41,048 nucleotides of DNA. Source: Bacillus sp. EB106-08-02-XG196 (GTDB lineage Bacteria; Bacillota; Bacilli; Bacillales; Cytobacillaceae). The position numbers and the translations under genes were made by a program. The DNA is taken from contig NZ_JABWSY010000013.1 in NCBI RefSeq assembly GCF_013396335.1, positions 159,566-200,613 on the forward strand, read 5' to 3'. The notes beneath the pieces were generated by a model. That model saw nothing but the letters and a program-made list of their open reading frames with translations. It did no database searches and had not been told where the DNA came from. Positions 34,144-41,048 of this stretch are shown here, piece by piece (the first letter of the stretch is position 1; each line of letters opens with the position of its first letter).

Positions 34144-35581
34144 GGGTTTCACTCCTCAAGATCAGCTCTGCATAAAGCTGATTATACTTAAATGCAGACT
34201 GGGCCCAGCTGTTATCCTTTTCCATCGCTTTTTGAACGATTGTTTCCCAAGCGGGGTCATGATAAAAGCGTAATGCCCTTCTAATGGTGTAAAGCATGTC
34301 ATGGGCATTAAAATTTTTGAAAGAAAACCCATTTCCCTCATTAGTAGTCTCATTCCAAGATTGTACCGTATCATTTAGACCGCCTGTTTCACGTACAATA
34401 GGGACCGCGCCGTACTTCATCGCAATAAGTTGACCAAGACCGCATGGCTCAAATAGAGATGGCATTAGGAAAAGGTCAGCAGCTGCATATAGCTTATGAG
34501 CCAGTCCTTCACTAAAACCGATGTGCACCTTTAATTTATTTGGATAGGAGTTTGCTGCATAACGCAAATACTCTTCATAGCCATAATCCCCAGTACCCAG
34601 AACAACCATTTGAATATCTTCATGAAGAATGTCTCTTAATACACATTTAACGAGGTCTAATCCCTTTTGTTTTGTCAGCCTAGTAATCATCACCATTAAT
34701 GGTGTGTTTGGGCTCTGTGGCAGCCCAAAGTGCTTTTGGACTTCACTTTTGTTAATCGCTTTATCCTCAAGTTTATTTGCTGAAAAAGTTTTGTAGAGCA
34801 GCGTGTCATGCGCTGGATTATAGAATTTATCATCTATACCATTTAAAATTCCAACTAGATCTTCTTCTCTCGTTTTCAAAAGACCTTCCAGTTTTTCTCC
34901 ATATTCCGGAGTTTGAATTTCCTGTTTATAGGTTGGGCTAACCGTTGTTATTTCGTCTGCTGCAACAAGCGCGCCCTTCATATAATTTATACAGCCAAAA
35001 AACTCTAAATTTTCAGGGTGGAAAGCTCCCCAATCTAAGCCAAGCAAGTCTCCCAGCGTTTCTCTTGGGAAAATGCCCTGAAATTGTAAATTGTGAATCG
35101 TGAAAACAGTACGAATCAAACCATAGTCTTTACGTTTGTAATATTCCATTCTTAATAAAAATGGAATCATGGCTGTATGCCAGTCATGGCAATGAAGGAC
35201 ATCTGGATAAAAGTCTAGATGTGCCAAAGCTTCCAATACAGCCCGGTTAAAATAGGCGAACCTTTCGCCATCATCATAATATCCATAGAACCCTTCACGT
35301 TTAAAATAATATTCATTATCAACAAAGTAATAGGTTACTCCTTGATAGATAAACTCTTCAATTCCACAATATTGGTTTCTCCAGCCAACAGGAACACTGA
35401 ACTCAGTCAGTTTCTTCATATCCGCTTTAAAGTCATCGGCAATACTTCCATACTTAGGCAGAATAACCCGTACGTCAGTACCTAGACTTTTCAGTTCTTT
35501 AGGCAGAGAGCCTGCAACGTCTGCAAGCCCCCCTGATTTTGCAAATGGACCACATTCTGATACTGCAAATAATACTTTCAC
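34133..35581 (-). CDS. glgA: Glycogen synthase GlgA (ADP-glucose type, GT5)
   Basis: A 482-aa GT-B glycosyltransferase extending the glucan with ADP-glucose. The N-terminal KSGGLADVAG (15-24) is the family's ADP-glucose-binding motif, and the C-terminal PSLFEPCGLGQLIAMKYG (about residue 375) is the second nucleotide-binding block. The start is a GTG whose last bases form the glgD stop (GTGA), and the nearest purine-rich site is about 14 bases away, so translation probably depends on coupling to glgD. Confidence 0.96.
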   Translation of the reverse strand: MKVLFAVSECGPFAKSGGLADVAGSLPKELKSLGTDVRVILPKYGSIADDFKADMKKLTEFSVPVGWRNQYCGIEEFIYQGVTYYFVDNEYYFKREGFYGYYDDGERFAYFNRAVLEALAHLDFYPDVLHCHDWHTAMIPFLLRMEYYKRKDYGLIRTVFTIHNLQFQGIFPRETLGDLLGLDWGAFHPENLEFFGCINYMKGALVAADEITTVSPTYKQEIQTPEYGEKLEGLLKTREEDLVGILNGIDDKFYNPAHDTLLYKTFSANKLEDKAINKSEVQKHFGLPQSPNTPLMVMITRLTKQKGLDLVKCVLRDILHEDIQMVVLGTGDYGYEEYLRYAANSYPNKLKVHIGFSEGLAHKLYAAADLFLMPSLFEPCGLGQLIAMKYGAVPIVRETGGLNDTVQSWNETTNEGNGFSFKNFNAHDMLYTIRRALRFYHDPAWETIVQKAMEKDNSWAQSAFKYNQLYAELILRSETHVF

Positions 35582-36609
35582 GTATTCATCAACGCTCCTT
35601 GCTTCGACCCTTTACGCACAACAAAAGGATCTCTGGCGGTACCTGTTAAGATTGTACCTTCCTCAACCTTTACGTCTTTGTCTAATATAACGGAATCAAG
35701 ATAACAGTTATCTTCAATCACACATTTTTGCATGATAATACTATTTTTAATAACTGCTCCTTTTCCAATTTTTACGCCTCTGGAGATGATACTATTTTCA
35801 ACTGAACCATTGATTAAGCAGCCATTAGCAATCATTGCATTTTGGACAGTTGATCCCTTCAAATAACGAGTTGGCGGCTCATCTTTAACTTTTGTTAGGA
35901 TTGGCTGTTCTTTTATAAATAATTGCTTCCAAACATCGGAATTCAATAAATTTAAACTAGTAGAATAATAGTTTTGAATAGAGTTTATCATGACAGCATA
36001 GCCAGAATATTCATAGCGGCAAATGCTGTAATAATGGTCAGGGTCTAACACTACATCTTTCATACATGTATAACCTGTTTCATTTCTTGTTTCAATTAGT
36101 TTAATAAGTAAAGATGTTTTCACTAAATACATTTCCATTGGTGTTCCATCTTCATGGTGAATTTCGGTTATATCACACTCAGAATGGATATGGTATTCTA
36201 GCAATGGTTTGAAATTCATATTTAGAACGGTATAACAATTCGTAATAATCGAATACTCTTGAGAACTGCGGTAAAAGAAATCTAAGTTTGCTGCAAAGTT
36301 CTCAAATGAACCAATTTTATTAATATCTGAATCAACAACGGGAGTAGGGAAAAAGAAAAGGCCATCGCGTTTACGATTCAAATCCCAATTCTTTCCTGAT
36401 CCAAGGTGATCCATTAGCGATCGATACATCATTTTCGGAAAGATGGCTACACTTCTAATCCCAGAATTAACCATATTCGAAAGAACAAAATCAATAATAC
36501 GATAACGTCCTGCGAAAGGCAGGGCTGCAAGTGAACGATGTGTCAAAAGGTCCTCTAGATCATCATGGTACGTTGTTGCGTCAATAACACCTAATAGCTT
36601 TCTCTTCAA
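35578..36609 (-). CDS. glgD: GlgD, regulatory/partner subunit of ADP-glucose pyrophosphorylase
   Basis: A 343-aa GlgC paralogue. It keeps the nucleotidyltransferase fold and C-terminal left-handed beta-helix (VENSIISRGVKIGKGAVI and following repeats), but the N-terminal GGKGSRL pyrophosphorylase signature of GlgC is missing, as is usual for GlgD. It forms a heterotetramer with GlgC and modulates activity. The start is the TTG at 36609 behind GGGAGGG; a longer reading without a site is rejected, and the length then equals B. subtilis GlgD. It overlaps glgA by four bases. Confidence 0.94.
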   Translation of the reverse strand: MKRKLLGVIDATTYHDDLEDLLTHRSLAALPFAGRYRIIDFVLSNMVNSGIRSVAIFPKMMYRSLMDHLGSGKNWDLNRKRDGLFFFPTPVVDSDINKIGSFENFAANLDFFYRSSQEYSIITNCYTVLNMNFKPLLEYHIHSECDITEIHHEDGTPMEMYLVKTSLLIKLIETRNETGYTCMKDVVLDPDHYYSICRYEYSGYAVMINSIQNYYSTSLNLLNSDVWKQLFIKEQPILTKVKDEPPTRYLKGSTVQNAMIANGCLINGSVENSIISRGVKIGKGAVIKNSIIMQKCVIEDNCYLDSVILDKDVKVEEGTILTGTARDPFVVRKGSKQGALMNT

Positions 36610-36628
36610 TACATGTCCCTCCCGTATA

Positions 36629-37774
36629 TTATAAAGCAGGATGTAACCCACTTAACATTTCTTCTGTAACAAGAATAATTTCATCATCAAATGAACGAAT
36701 CACAGTTCCATCCGGAATGACAGCATCACTTGGAACAATTGCTTTTTCAATCTTAACGTTTTCACCAATCACTGCATCAGGCATGATGACCGATTCCTTT
36801 ATGATGGATCCTTTACCGACGCTGACGCCTTGGAATAAAACAGAATTATCTATTTCCCCCTCAATCGTACAGCCCTCATTAATTAAAGACTCCTTAACAA
36901 TTGCTTCAGGAGAAATATACTGAGGAGGTTGATTTGGATTTACAGAATAGATTCTCCAATCGTGATCAAATAGATCTAAATCACATTCGTCATTTAATAA
37001 ATCCATATTTGCTTCCCAAAGACTCTTAACTGTCCCTACATCCTTCCAATAGCCTTTAAAAGGATAGGCATACAACTTCTTATTTTCTTCTAGCAGCGTT
37101 GGAATAATATCTTTACCAAAATCGTGGGAGGATTTAGAATTTCTTGCGTCCATCTCAAGATATTCTTTCAGTATATTCCAGCTAAAAATATAAATGCCCA
37201 TCGAAGCTAAATTATTTTTCGGCTCTGCAGGCTTTTCCTCAAACTCTGTTATTCTTAAATCCTCGTTTGTATTCATAATCCCAAAACGGCTAGCTTCCGC
37301 CCAAGGAACTTCTATTAAAGAGATCGTTACATCTGCTCTTTTCTCAATATGATATTCAAGCATACTCTCATAATTCATTTTGTAAATGTGGTCACCTGAG
37401 AGAATGAGTACATATTCAGGCTGGTATTGCTTTAAATAATTAAGGTTTTGATAAATAGCACTAGCCGTTCCGGTATACCACTTTACCTCAGAAGTCTCAG
37501 CATATGGGGGTAAAACAGTTACCCCTCCATCTTTTCGGTCAAGGTCCCATGCACTACCTATACCTATATACGAGTTTAATAGCAATGGTTGATATTGTGT
37601 TAAGACTCCCACTGTATCAATACCTGAATTTGCACAATTGCTTAATGGAAAATCAATGATTCTGTACTTTCCTCCAAAAGGAACAGCAGGCTTTGCCAAA
37701 TCCTTCGTTAGTGAGTTAAGTCTACTTCCTTTCCCTCCTGCCAATAGCATAGCTACGCACTTCTTCTTTCCCAT
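36629..37774 (-). CDS. glgC: Glucose-1-phosphate adenylyltransferase GlgC
   Basis: A 381-aa enzyme making ADP-glucose from glucose-1-phosphate and ATP, the committed step of glycogen synthesis. The signature [10 protein letters not shown] (10-19), LSGDHIYKM near residue 115, FEEKPAEP near 175 and a C-terminal beta-helix are present. The start is behind AAAGGAGAG and lies 53 bases inside the end of glgB. glgD follows closely. Confidence 0.97.
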   Translation of the reverse strand: MGKKKCVAMLLAGGKGSRLNSLTKDLAKPAVPFGGKYRIIDFPLSNCANSGIDTVGVLTQYQPLLLNSYIGIGSAWDLDRKDGGVTVLPPYAETSEVKWYTGTASAIYQNLNYLKQYQPEYVLILSGDHIYKMNYESMLEYHIEKRADVTISLIEVPWAEASRFGIMNTNEDLRITEFEEKPAEPKNNLASMGIYIFSWNILKEYLEMDARNSKSSHDFGKDIIPTLLEENKKLYAYPFKGYWKDVGTVKSLWEANMDLLNDECDLDLFDHDWRIYSVNPNQPPQYISPEAIVKESLINEGCTIEGEIDNSVLFQGVSVGKGSIIKESVIMPDAVIGENVKIEKAIVPSDAVIPDGTVIRSFDDEIILVTEEMLSGLHPAL

Positions 37775-39662
37775 TCCCTTTTCTCTCCTTTCGTTTTTTC
37801 ACCGGTCGTATGATCTGAAAGCCAAAAGGCGGAATCGTCACATTAACGGAATATGGTTTACCATGAAATGGCACTTCTTCAGACATAAATGTTTTCTTAT
37901 TCACAAATCCAGCGCCGCCAAAGTCTTGATGGTCACTATTTAAAATTTCCCTAAACTCACTTTGAATGGGTACGCCAATTTTAAATTCTGGATAGTGAAC
38001 ACCTGTAAAATTGCATATGATGACTAAATAATCATTTTCCGTCTTACCTTTCCTAATAAAAGAAAAGACTGATTGGCTTTCGTTATTACAGTCAATCCAT
38101 TCAAAACCATCATGATTATGGTCAAGCTCATAAAGAGCTTTAGAGCGTTTGTAAATTTTTGTTAATTGTTTAACGTATTGATTTACATTTTGATGCATTT
38201 CATAATCTAATAAATTCCAATCTAATTGTTCTTTATCTTTCCACTCTGAGAACTGACCAAGCTCAAATCCCATAAACAGTAGATTCTTCCCAGGATGTGC
38301 AAACATATACCCTAGAAGCAAGCGGAGCTGCGCAAACTTCTCCCAATAATCACCCGGCATTTTATCTAATAATGACTTCTTACCATGGACCACTTCATCA
38401 TGTGAAAATGGGAGCATAAAGTTTTCAGAGAAGGCATAAAGAAGTGAAAATGTCACTTTAGTATGGACATTTGCACGTGCAAATGGCGGAGTTTCCATGT
38501 ATTTTAACATGTCATTCATCCAGCCCATATTCCATTTATAATCGAAGCCTAATCCACCATAATGGACAGGGGAGGTAACATTAGGGAAGTCTGTTGAATC
38601 TTCACCAATCATGACAAACGTTGGATCATATTCATGTACTTCTACGTTTAGCTTTTTAAGAAACTCAATTCCAAATGGATTTTCTTGATTATCGTCTGAA
38701 TTTGGCCAATAAATGATATTCGCAACAGCATCCATCCTAAATCCATCAATATGAAAATAATCTATCCAAAAAAAGGCATTTGAGATGAGGAAGCTTTGAA
38801 CTTCACCTTTTCCAAGATCAAAGTTTGCTGTCCCCCAGACTTTGTTTTCCCTGTCACTCTCTGTTTCGTAGGAATAAATATGTGAGCCATCAAAACGATA
38901 TAACCCATGTGAATCCTTACAAAAGTGACCAGGCACCCAATCAAGAATAACGCCAATGCCATTCTGATGACATTGGTCAACAAAGTACATGAAGTCCTTT
39001 GGTGTTCCATAGCGAGAGGTTGTGGAAAAGTACCCAGTTCCTTGATATCCCCAAGAACCGTCATAGGGGTGTTCAATAAGAGGTAATAATTCAATATGTG
39101 TAAATCCATGTTCAAGCACATAAGGAATGAGTTCTTCTGCCATATCCCTATATGTTAAAAAATCGCCATTTTCATGTTTCTTCCAAGATCCAAAATGAAC
39201 TTCATAAATTACCTGCGGCTCTGACAAGATGTTCTTTTTTTGTTTCCGATACATCCAATGGTTATCCTGCCAATCGTAGTTTTTCAATGAGTAAACGATT
39301 GAAGCAGTATTTGGCCTTAGTTCGGAATAGAAGGCATATGGATCTGCTTTTAAAATTTTTTCATTTTGCGTTGTTGTTATTTCATATTTATAGAGGCAGC
39401 CACTTAGGTCCTGATCAATAACTATAATCCATACACCTTCATTGTTTACCCTATGTAAATCGTAACCTTCTCCATTCCAGCTATTGAAATTACCCACTAG
39501 CCTGACTTCTTTAGCATTGGGAGCCCAAACACAAAATCTCGTATAGACTTTGTCTGATTCTTTAAACACGTGTGCTCCAAAAAGCTGATGACTTTGAAAA
39601 AGGTTTCCCTCATGAAATAAATGCAACTGATATTCTGTTGGATATAAAGTATTCACTGCCAT
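37722..39662 (-). CDS. glgB: 1,4-alpha-glucan branching enzyme GlgB (GH13)
   Basis: A 646-aa branching enzyme. An N-terminal carbohydrate-binding module ([17 protein letters not shown] type, about 40-110) precedes the GH13 barrel with DWVPGHF, the nucleophile region DGFRMDAV, the acid in GEDS and the [11 protein letters not shown] block. The start is the ATG at 39662 behind GATGAGG. The C terminus carries a basic tail ([16 protein letters not shown]) beyond the usual end PFGFQIIRP, made by reading 53 bases into glgC. It is the first gene of glgB-C-D-A-P. Confidence 0.96.
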   Translation of the reverse strand: MAVNTLYPTEYQLHLFHEGNLFQSHQLFGAHVFKESDKVYTRFCVWAPNAKEVRLVGNFNSWNGEGYDLHRVNNEGVWIIVIDQDLSGCLYKYEITTTQNEKILKADPYAFYSELRPNTASIVYSLKNYDWQDNHWMYRKQKKNILSEPQVIYEVHFGSWKKHENGDFLTYRDMAEELIPYVLEHGFTHIELLPLIEHPYDGSWGYQGTGYFSTTSRYGTPKDFMYFVDQCHQNGIGVILDWVPGHFCKDSHGLYRFDGSHIYSYETESDRENKVWGTANFDLGKGEVQSFLISNAFFWIDYFHIDGFRMDAVANIIYWPNSDDNQENPFGIEFLKKLNVEVHEYDPTFVMIGEDSTDFPNVTSPVHYGGLGFDYKWNMGWMNDMLKYMETPPFARANVHTKVTFSLLYAFSENFMLPFSHDEVVHGKKSLLDKMPGDYWEKFAQLRLLLGYMFAHPGKNLLFMGFELGQFSEWKDKEQLDWNLLDYEMHQNVNQYVKQLTKIYKRSKALYELDHNHDGFEWIDCNNESQSVFSFIRKGKTENDYLVIICNFTGVHYPEFKIGVPIQSEFREILNSDHQDFGGAGFVNKKTFMSEEVPFHGKPYSVNVTIPPFGFQIIRPVKKRKERKGNGKEEVRSYAIGRRERK

Positions 39663-39727
39663 TAATAACCTCATCCTTGTGAAAATGTATTTCAAGGGTT
39701 AATTATAAGTGCAAATAACAAATAATC

Positions 39728-39776
39728 CTTATAAAACTTTTTTATCTTTTCTGACAATAAGTTTTATAGTTTGTCA
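39728..39776 (-). promoter_or_regulatory. Candidate promoter and operator of the glg operon
   Basis: Minus strand: TTGTCA (39757-39752), 18-base spacer, TATAAG (39733-39728). The -35 hexamer is one arm of a TGACAA-N13-TTGTCA inverted repeat (39752-39776) that could bind a regulator. The SigE-type promoter known in B. subtilis was not found. Confidence 0.5.
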
Positions 39777-39931
39777 TATAAACGGACATTTCAACAACTT
39801 ACGACAACATTCAACAAAGATTCCTTCAATTAACGACAAAAATATATAAAGTTTTTTTGCAATTTTGGGTAAAAAATATTATTTGATTTGTTATAAATTA
39901 AGCAGTATAAAATTATAGAAAACCCGGAAGA

Positions 39932-39945
39932 TGTAAGCGTTACCA
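39932..39945. promoter_or_regulatory. cre-like site (CcpA)
   Basis: TGTAAGCGTTACCA fits the cre consensus TGWAAGCGYTWWCA at 13 of 14 positions. It lies about 270 bases upstream of glgB and some 200 bases before the predicted promoter, so its target is not obvious. Confidence 0.5.
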
Positions 39946-40178
39946 ACGTTTTTCTCGGTGATGAGGAATGGAGGGAATTATATTAAAATAGTATTGTTCC
40001 TTAGAGATTGCTCTCTCCAGTCTTGGACTAGCTATGGACGTTTTAGAGGATTGAATTGTTTGTTTTTCTTATATAATAACAAATATTTAGAGATGATTCT
40101 TATATAGGGGTTAGTTAGGAAAATTAAGAATAAAAGGGACATTTCATAATGGCTAATGCAGCATGTTATCTTAAAGAG

Positions 40179-40435
40179 GCTGGAGTTTACCCATATGGAA
40201 TAATCTACAGGAGTTCGATCACTCCAAGGGCGCTGGAGTTACCCTAATGGAATTATCTACAGGCTTTCGGTCACTCCAAGGGCGCTGGAGTTACCCTAAT
40301 GGAATTATCTACAGGCTTTCGGTCACTCCAAGGGCGCTGGAGTTACCCTAATGGAATTATCTACAGGCTTTCGGTCACTCCAAGGGCGCTGGAGTTACCC
40401 TAATGGAATTATCTGCAAGTATTCGGTCACTCTAT
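40179..40435. repeat. Five tandem 52-bp palindromic repeats
   Basis: Units begin at 40179, 40232, 40284, 40336 and 40388. The three middle units are identical; the first has one extra base and several changes, and the last is degenerate. Each full unit has arm TGGAGTTACC, 25 inner bases, arm GGTCACTCCA (complementary except one base) and a 7-base loop AGGGCGC. The arrangement matches the array at 1-156 although arms and loops are different sequence. No reading frame. Confidence 0.92.
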
Positions 40436-40472
40436 AGATGTAGGTATCGTTTTTTTACTATTAAAAAAGCAC

Positions 40473-40501
40473 AAAAAAACTGATGATAATATATCATCAG
40501 C
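40473..40501 (-). terminator. Terminator of the tRNA cluster
   Basis: CTGATGATA and TATCATCAG form a near-perfect stem, followed on the minus strand by TTTTTTTG, just after tRNA-Glu. Confidence 0.92.
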
Positions 40502-40510
40502 CTTTTTGTA

Positions 40511-40582
40511 TGACCCCTACGGGATTCGAACCCGTGTTACCTCCGTGAAAGGGAGGTGTCTTAACCACTTGACCAAGGGGCC
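40511..40582 (-). tRNA. tRNA-Glu (TTC)
   Basis: Cloverleaf with acceptor GGCCCCT/AGGGGTC, anticodon loop CTTTCAC (anticodon TTC) and T-arm GGGTTCGAATCCC. The 3' CCA is not encoded here, unlike the other tRNAs of the cluster. Confidence 0.95.
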
Positions 40583-40592
40583 TTAAATTTTA

Positions 40593-40683
40593 TGGCGGAG
40601 AAGGAGGGATTTGAACCCTCGCGCCGGTTACCCGACCTACACCCTTAGCAGGGGCGCCTCTTCAGCCTCTTGAGTACTTCCCC
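40593..40683 (-). tRNA. tRNA-Ser (GCT)
   Basis: Type II tRNA with a long variable arm, acceptor GGGGAAG/CTTCTCC, anticodon GCT in CCCCTGCTAAGGG, T-arm GGGTTCAAATCCC and encoded CCA. Confidence 0.95.
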
Positions 40684-40691
40684 ATAAAAAA

Positions 40692-40766
40692 TGGCTCCGC
40701 AGGTAGGACTCGAACCTACGACCGATCGGTTAACAGCCGATAGCTCTACCACTGAGCTACTGCGGA
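40692..40766 (-). tRNA. tRNA-Asn (GTT)
   Basis: Acceptor TCCGCAG/CTGCGGA, anticodon loop CTGTTAA (anticodon GTT), T-arm AGGTTCGAGTCCT and encoded CCA. Confidence 0.96.
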
Positions 40767-40800
40767 ACAGTATAAAGTTATTTTGCTTCGCAAGAAAATC

Positions 40801-40877
<77 letters not shown>

Positions 40878-40880
40878 ATA

Positions 40881-40954
40881 TGGAGCGGGTGATGAGAATC
40901 GAACTCACAACATCAGCTTGGAAGGCTGAGGTTTTACCACTAAACTACACCCGC
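40881..40954 (-). tRNA. tRNA-Gly (TCC)
   Basis: Acceptor GCGGGTG/CACCCGC, anticodon loop CTTCCAA (anticodon TCC), T-arm GAGTTCGATTCTC and encoded CCA. Confidence 0.95.
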
Positions 40955-40972
40955 ACTATTATAATAAATAGA

Positions 40973-41048
40973 TGGGGCGACTGATGGGAATCGAACCCAC
41001 GAATGCCTGAACCACAATCAGGTGCGTTAACCACTTCGCCACAATCGC
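40973..41048 (-). tRNA. tRNA-His (GTG), 5' end at window edge
   Basis: Acceptor GCGATTG/CAGTCGC with discriminator C, anticodon loop TTGTGGT (anticodon GTG), T-arm GGGTTCGATTCCC and encoded CCA. The extra G(-1) of tRNA-His would be the first base beyond the window. Confidence 0.93.

Larger units (their letters stand above)
39663..40178. other. AT-rich gap upstream of glgB
   Basis: Apart from the candidate glg promoter and cre-like site I see no supported gene; short reading frames here lack binding sites and resemble random AT-rich sequence. Confidence 0.6.

Noticed and set aside
39663..39780. SigE promoter for the glg operon
   Set aside because: Expected from B. subtilis, but I found no pair resembling the SigE -35 and -10 elements; a SigA-like pair was found instead.
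39962..40108. Short plus-strand reading frame (about 48 codons) after the cre-like site
   Set aside because: No correctly spaced ribosome binding site and a composition like random AT-rich DNA; no resemblance to a known protein.

Overview
The window looks like chromosomal backbone from a low-GC Bacillaceae species (Bacillus/Neobacillus type). The evidence is AT-rich intergenic DNA, strong AGGAGG-type ribosome binding sites, frequent TTG/GTG starts, many intrinsic terminators, and a gene order that follows the Bacillus subtilis ytq-ytp-asnB-metK-pckA-ytm-ytl-ytkD-luxS-yidD-ytiB-men-glg neighbourhood. No phage, transposase, CRISPR array or defence island is visible.

Layout. (1) 1-156: tandem 52-bp palindromic repeats entering from the left edge. 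(2) 210-3830: a small unknown gene, then a nitrite ammonification cluster on the minus strand (an unknown anchored secreted protein, nrfH, nrfA), preceded by an Fnr-type box and a perfect Rex-type box. (3) 3831-8859: a TTG-started 59-aa gene coupled to ytzC, a Bacillus intergenic repeat, ytqA-ytqB (U34 tRNA modification), ytpB and ytpA, ytoA. (4) 8909-14534: asnB, metK behind a SAM-I riboswitch with an unusually long leader, and divergent pckA with a CcpN-like operator. (5) 14574-22881: ytmB, ytmA, the ytlACD-type ABC importer, ytkD and small conserved genes, luxS, yidD, beta-carbonic anhydrase, a Zur-boxed zinc-binding lipoprotein gene without its transporter, and a DUF1540 gene. (6) 22913-31704: the complete menaquinone set menF-D-H-B-E-C (minus strand) with divergent menA. 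(7) 31750-39662: glycogen operon glgB-C-D-A-P (minus strand). (8) 40179-40435: a second 52-bp repeat array, then six tRNA genes (His, Gly, Ile, Asn, Ser, Glu in transcription order).

Functional links. Menaquinol made by the men pathway is the expected electron donor for NrfH, which feeds NrfA. metK and luxS are the SAM synthesis and recycling ends of one cycle. pckA and the glycogen genes sit on the gluconeogenic/storage side of carbon metabolism. YtqA and YtqB act in sequence on the tRNA wobble uridine.

Most worth a second look: two repeat arrays at opposite ends with unrelated arm sequence but the same 10-25-10-7 base architecture; a MITE-like palindromic element present upstream of ytpB and inside the metK leader; the paired Fnr/Rex sites and the unknown leading gene of the nrf cluster; and two Zur-like operators before an orphan zinc-binding lipoprotein. 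No wholly new enzyme system is evident.
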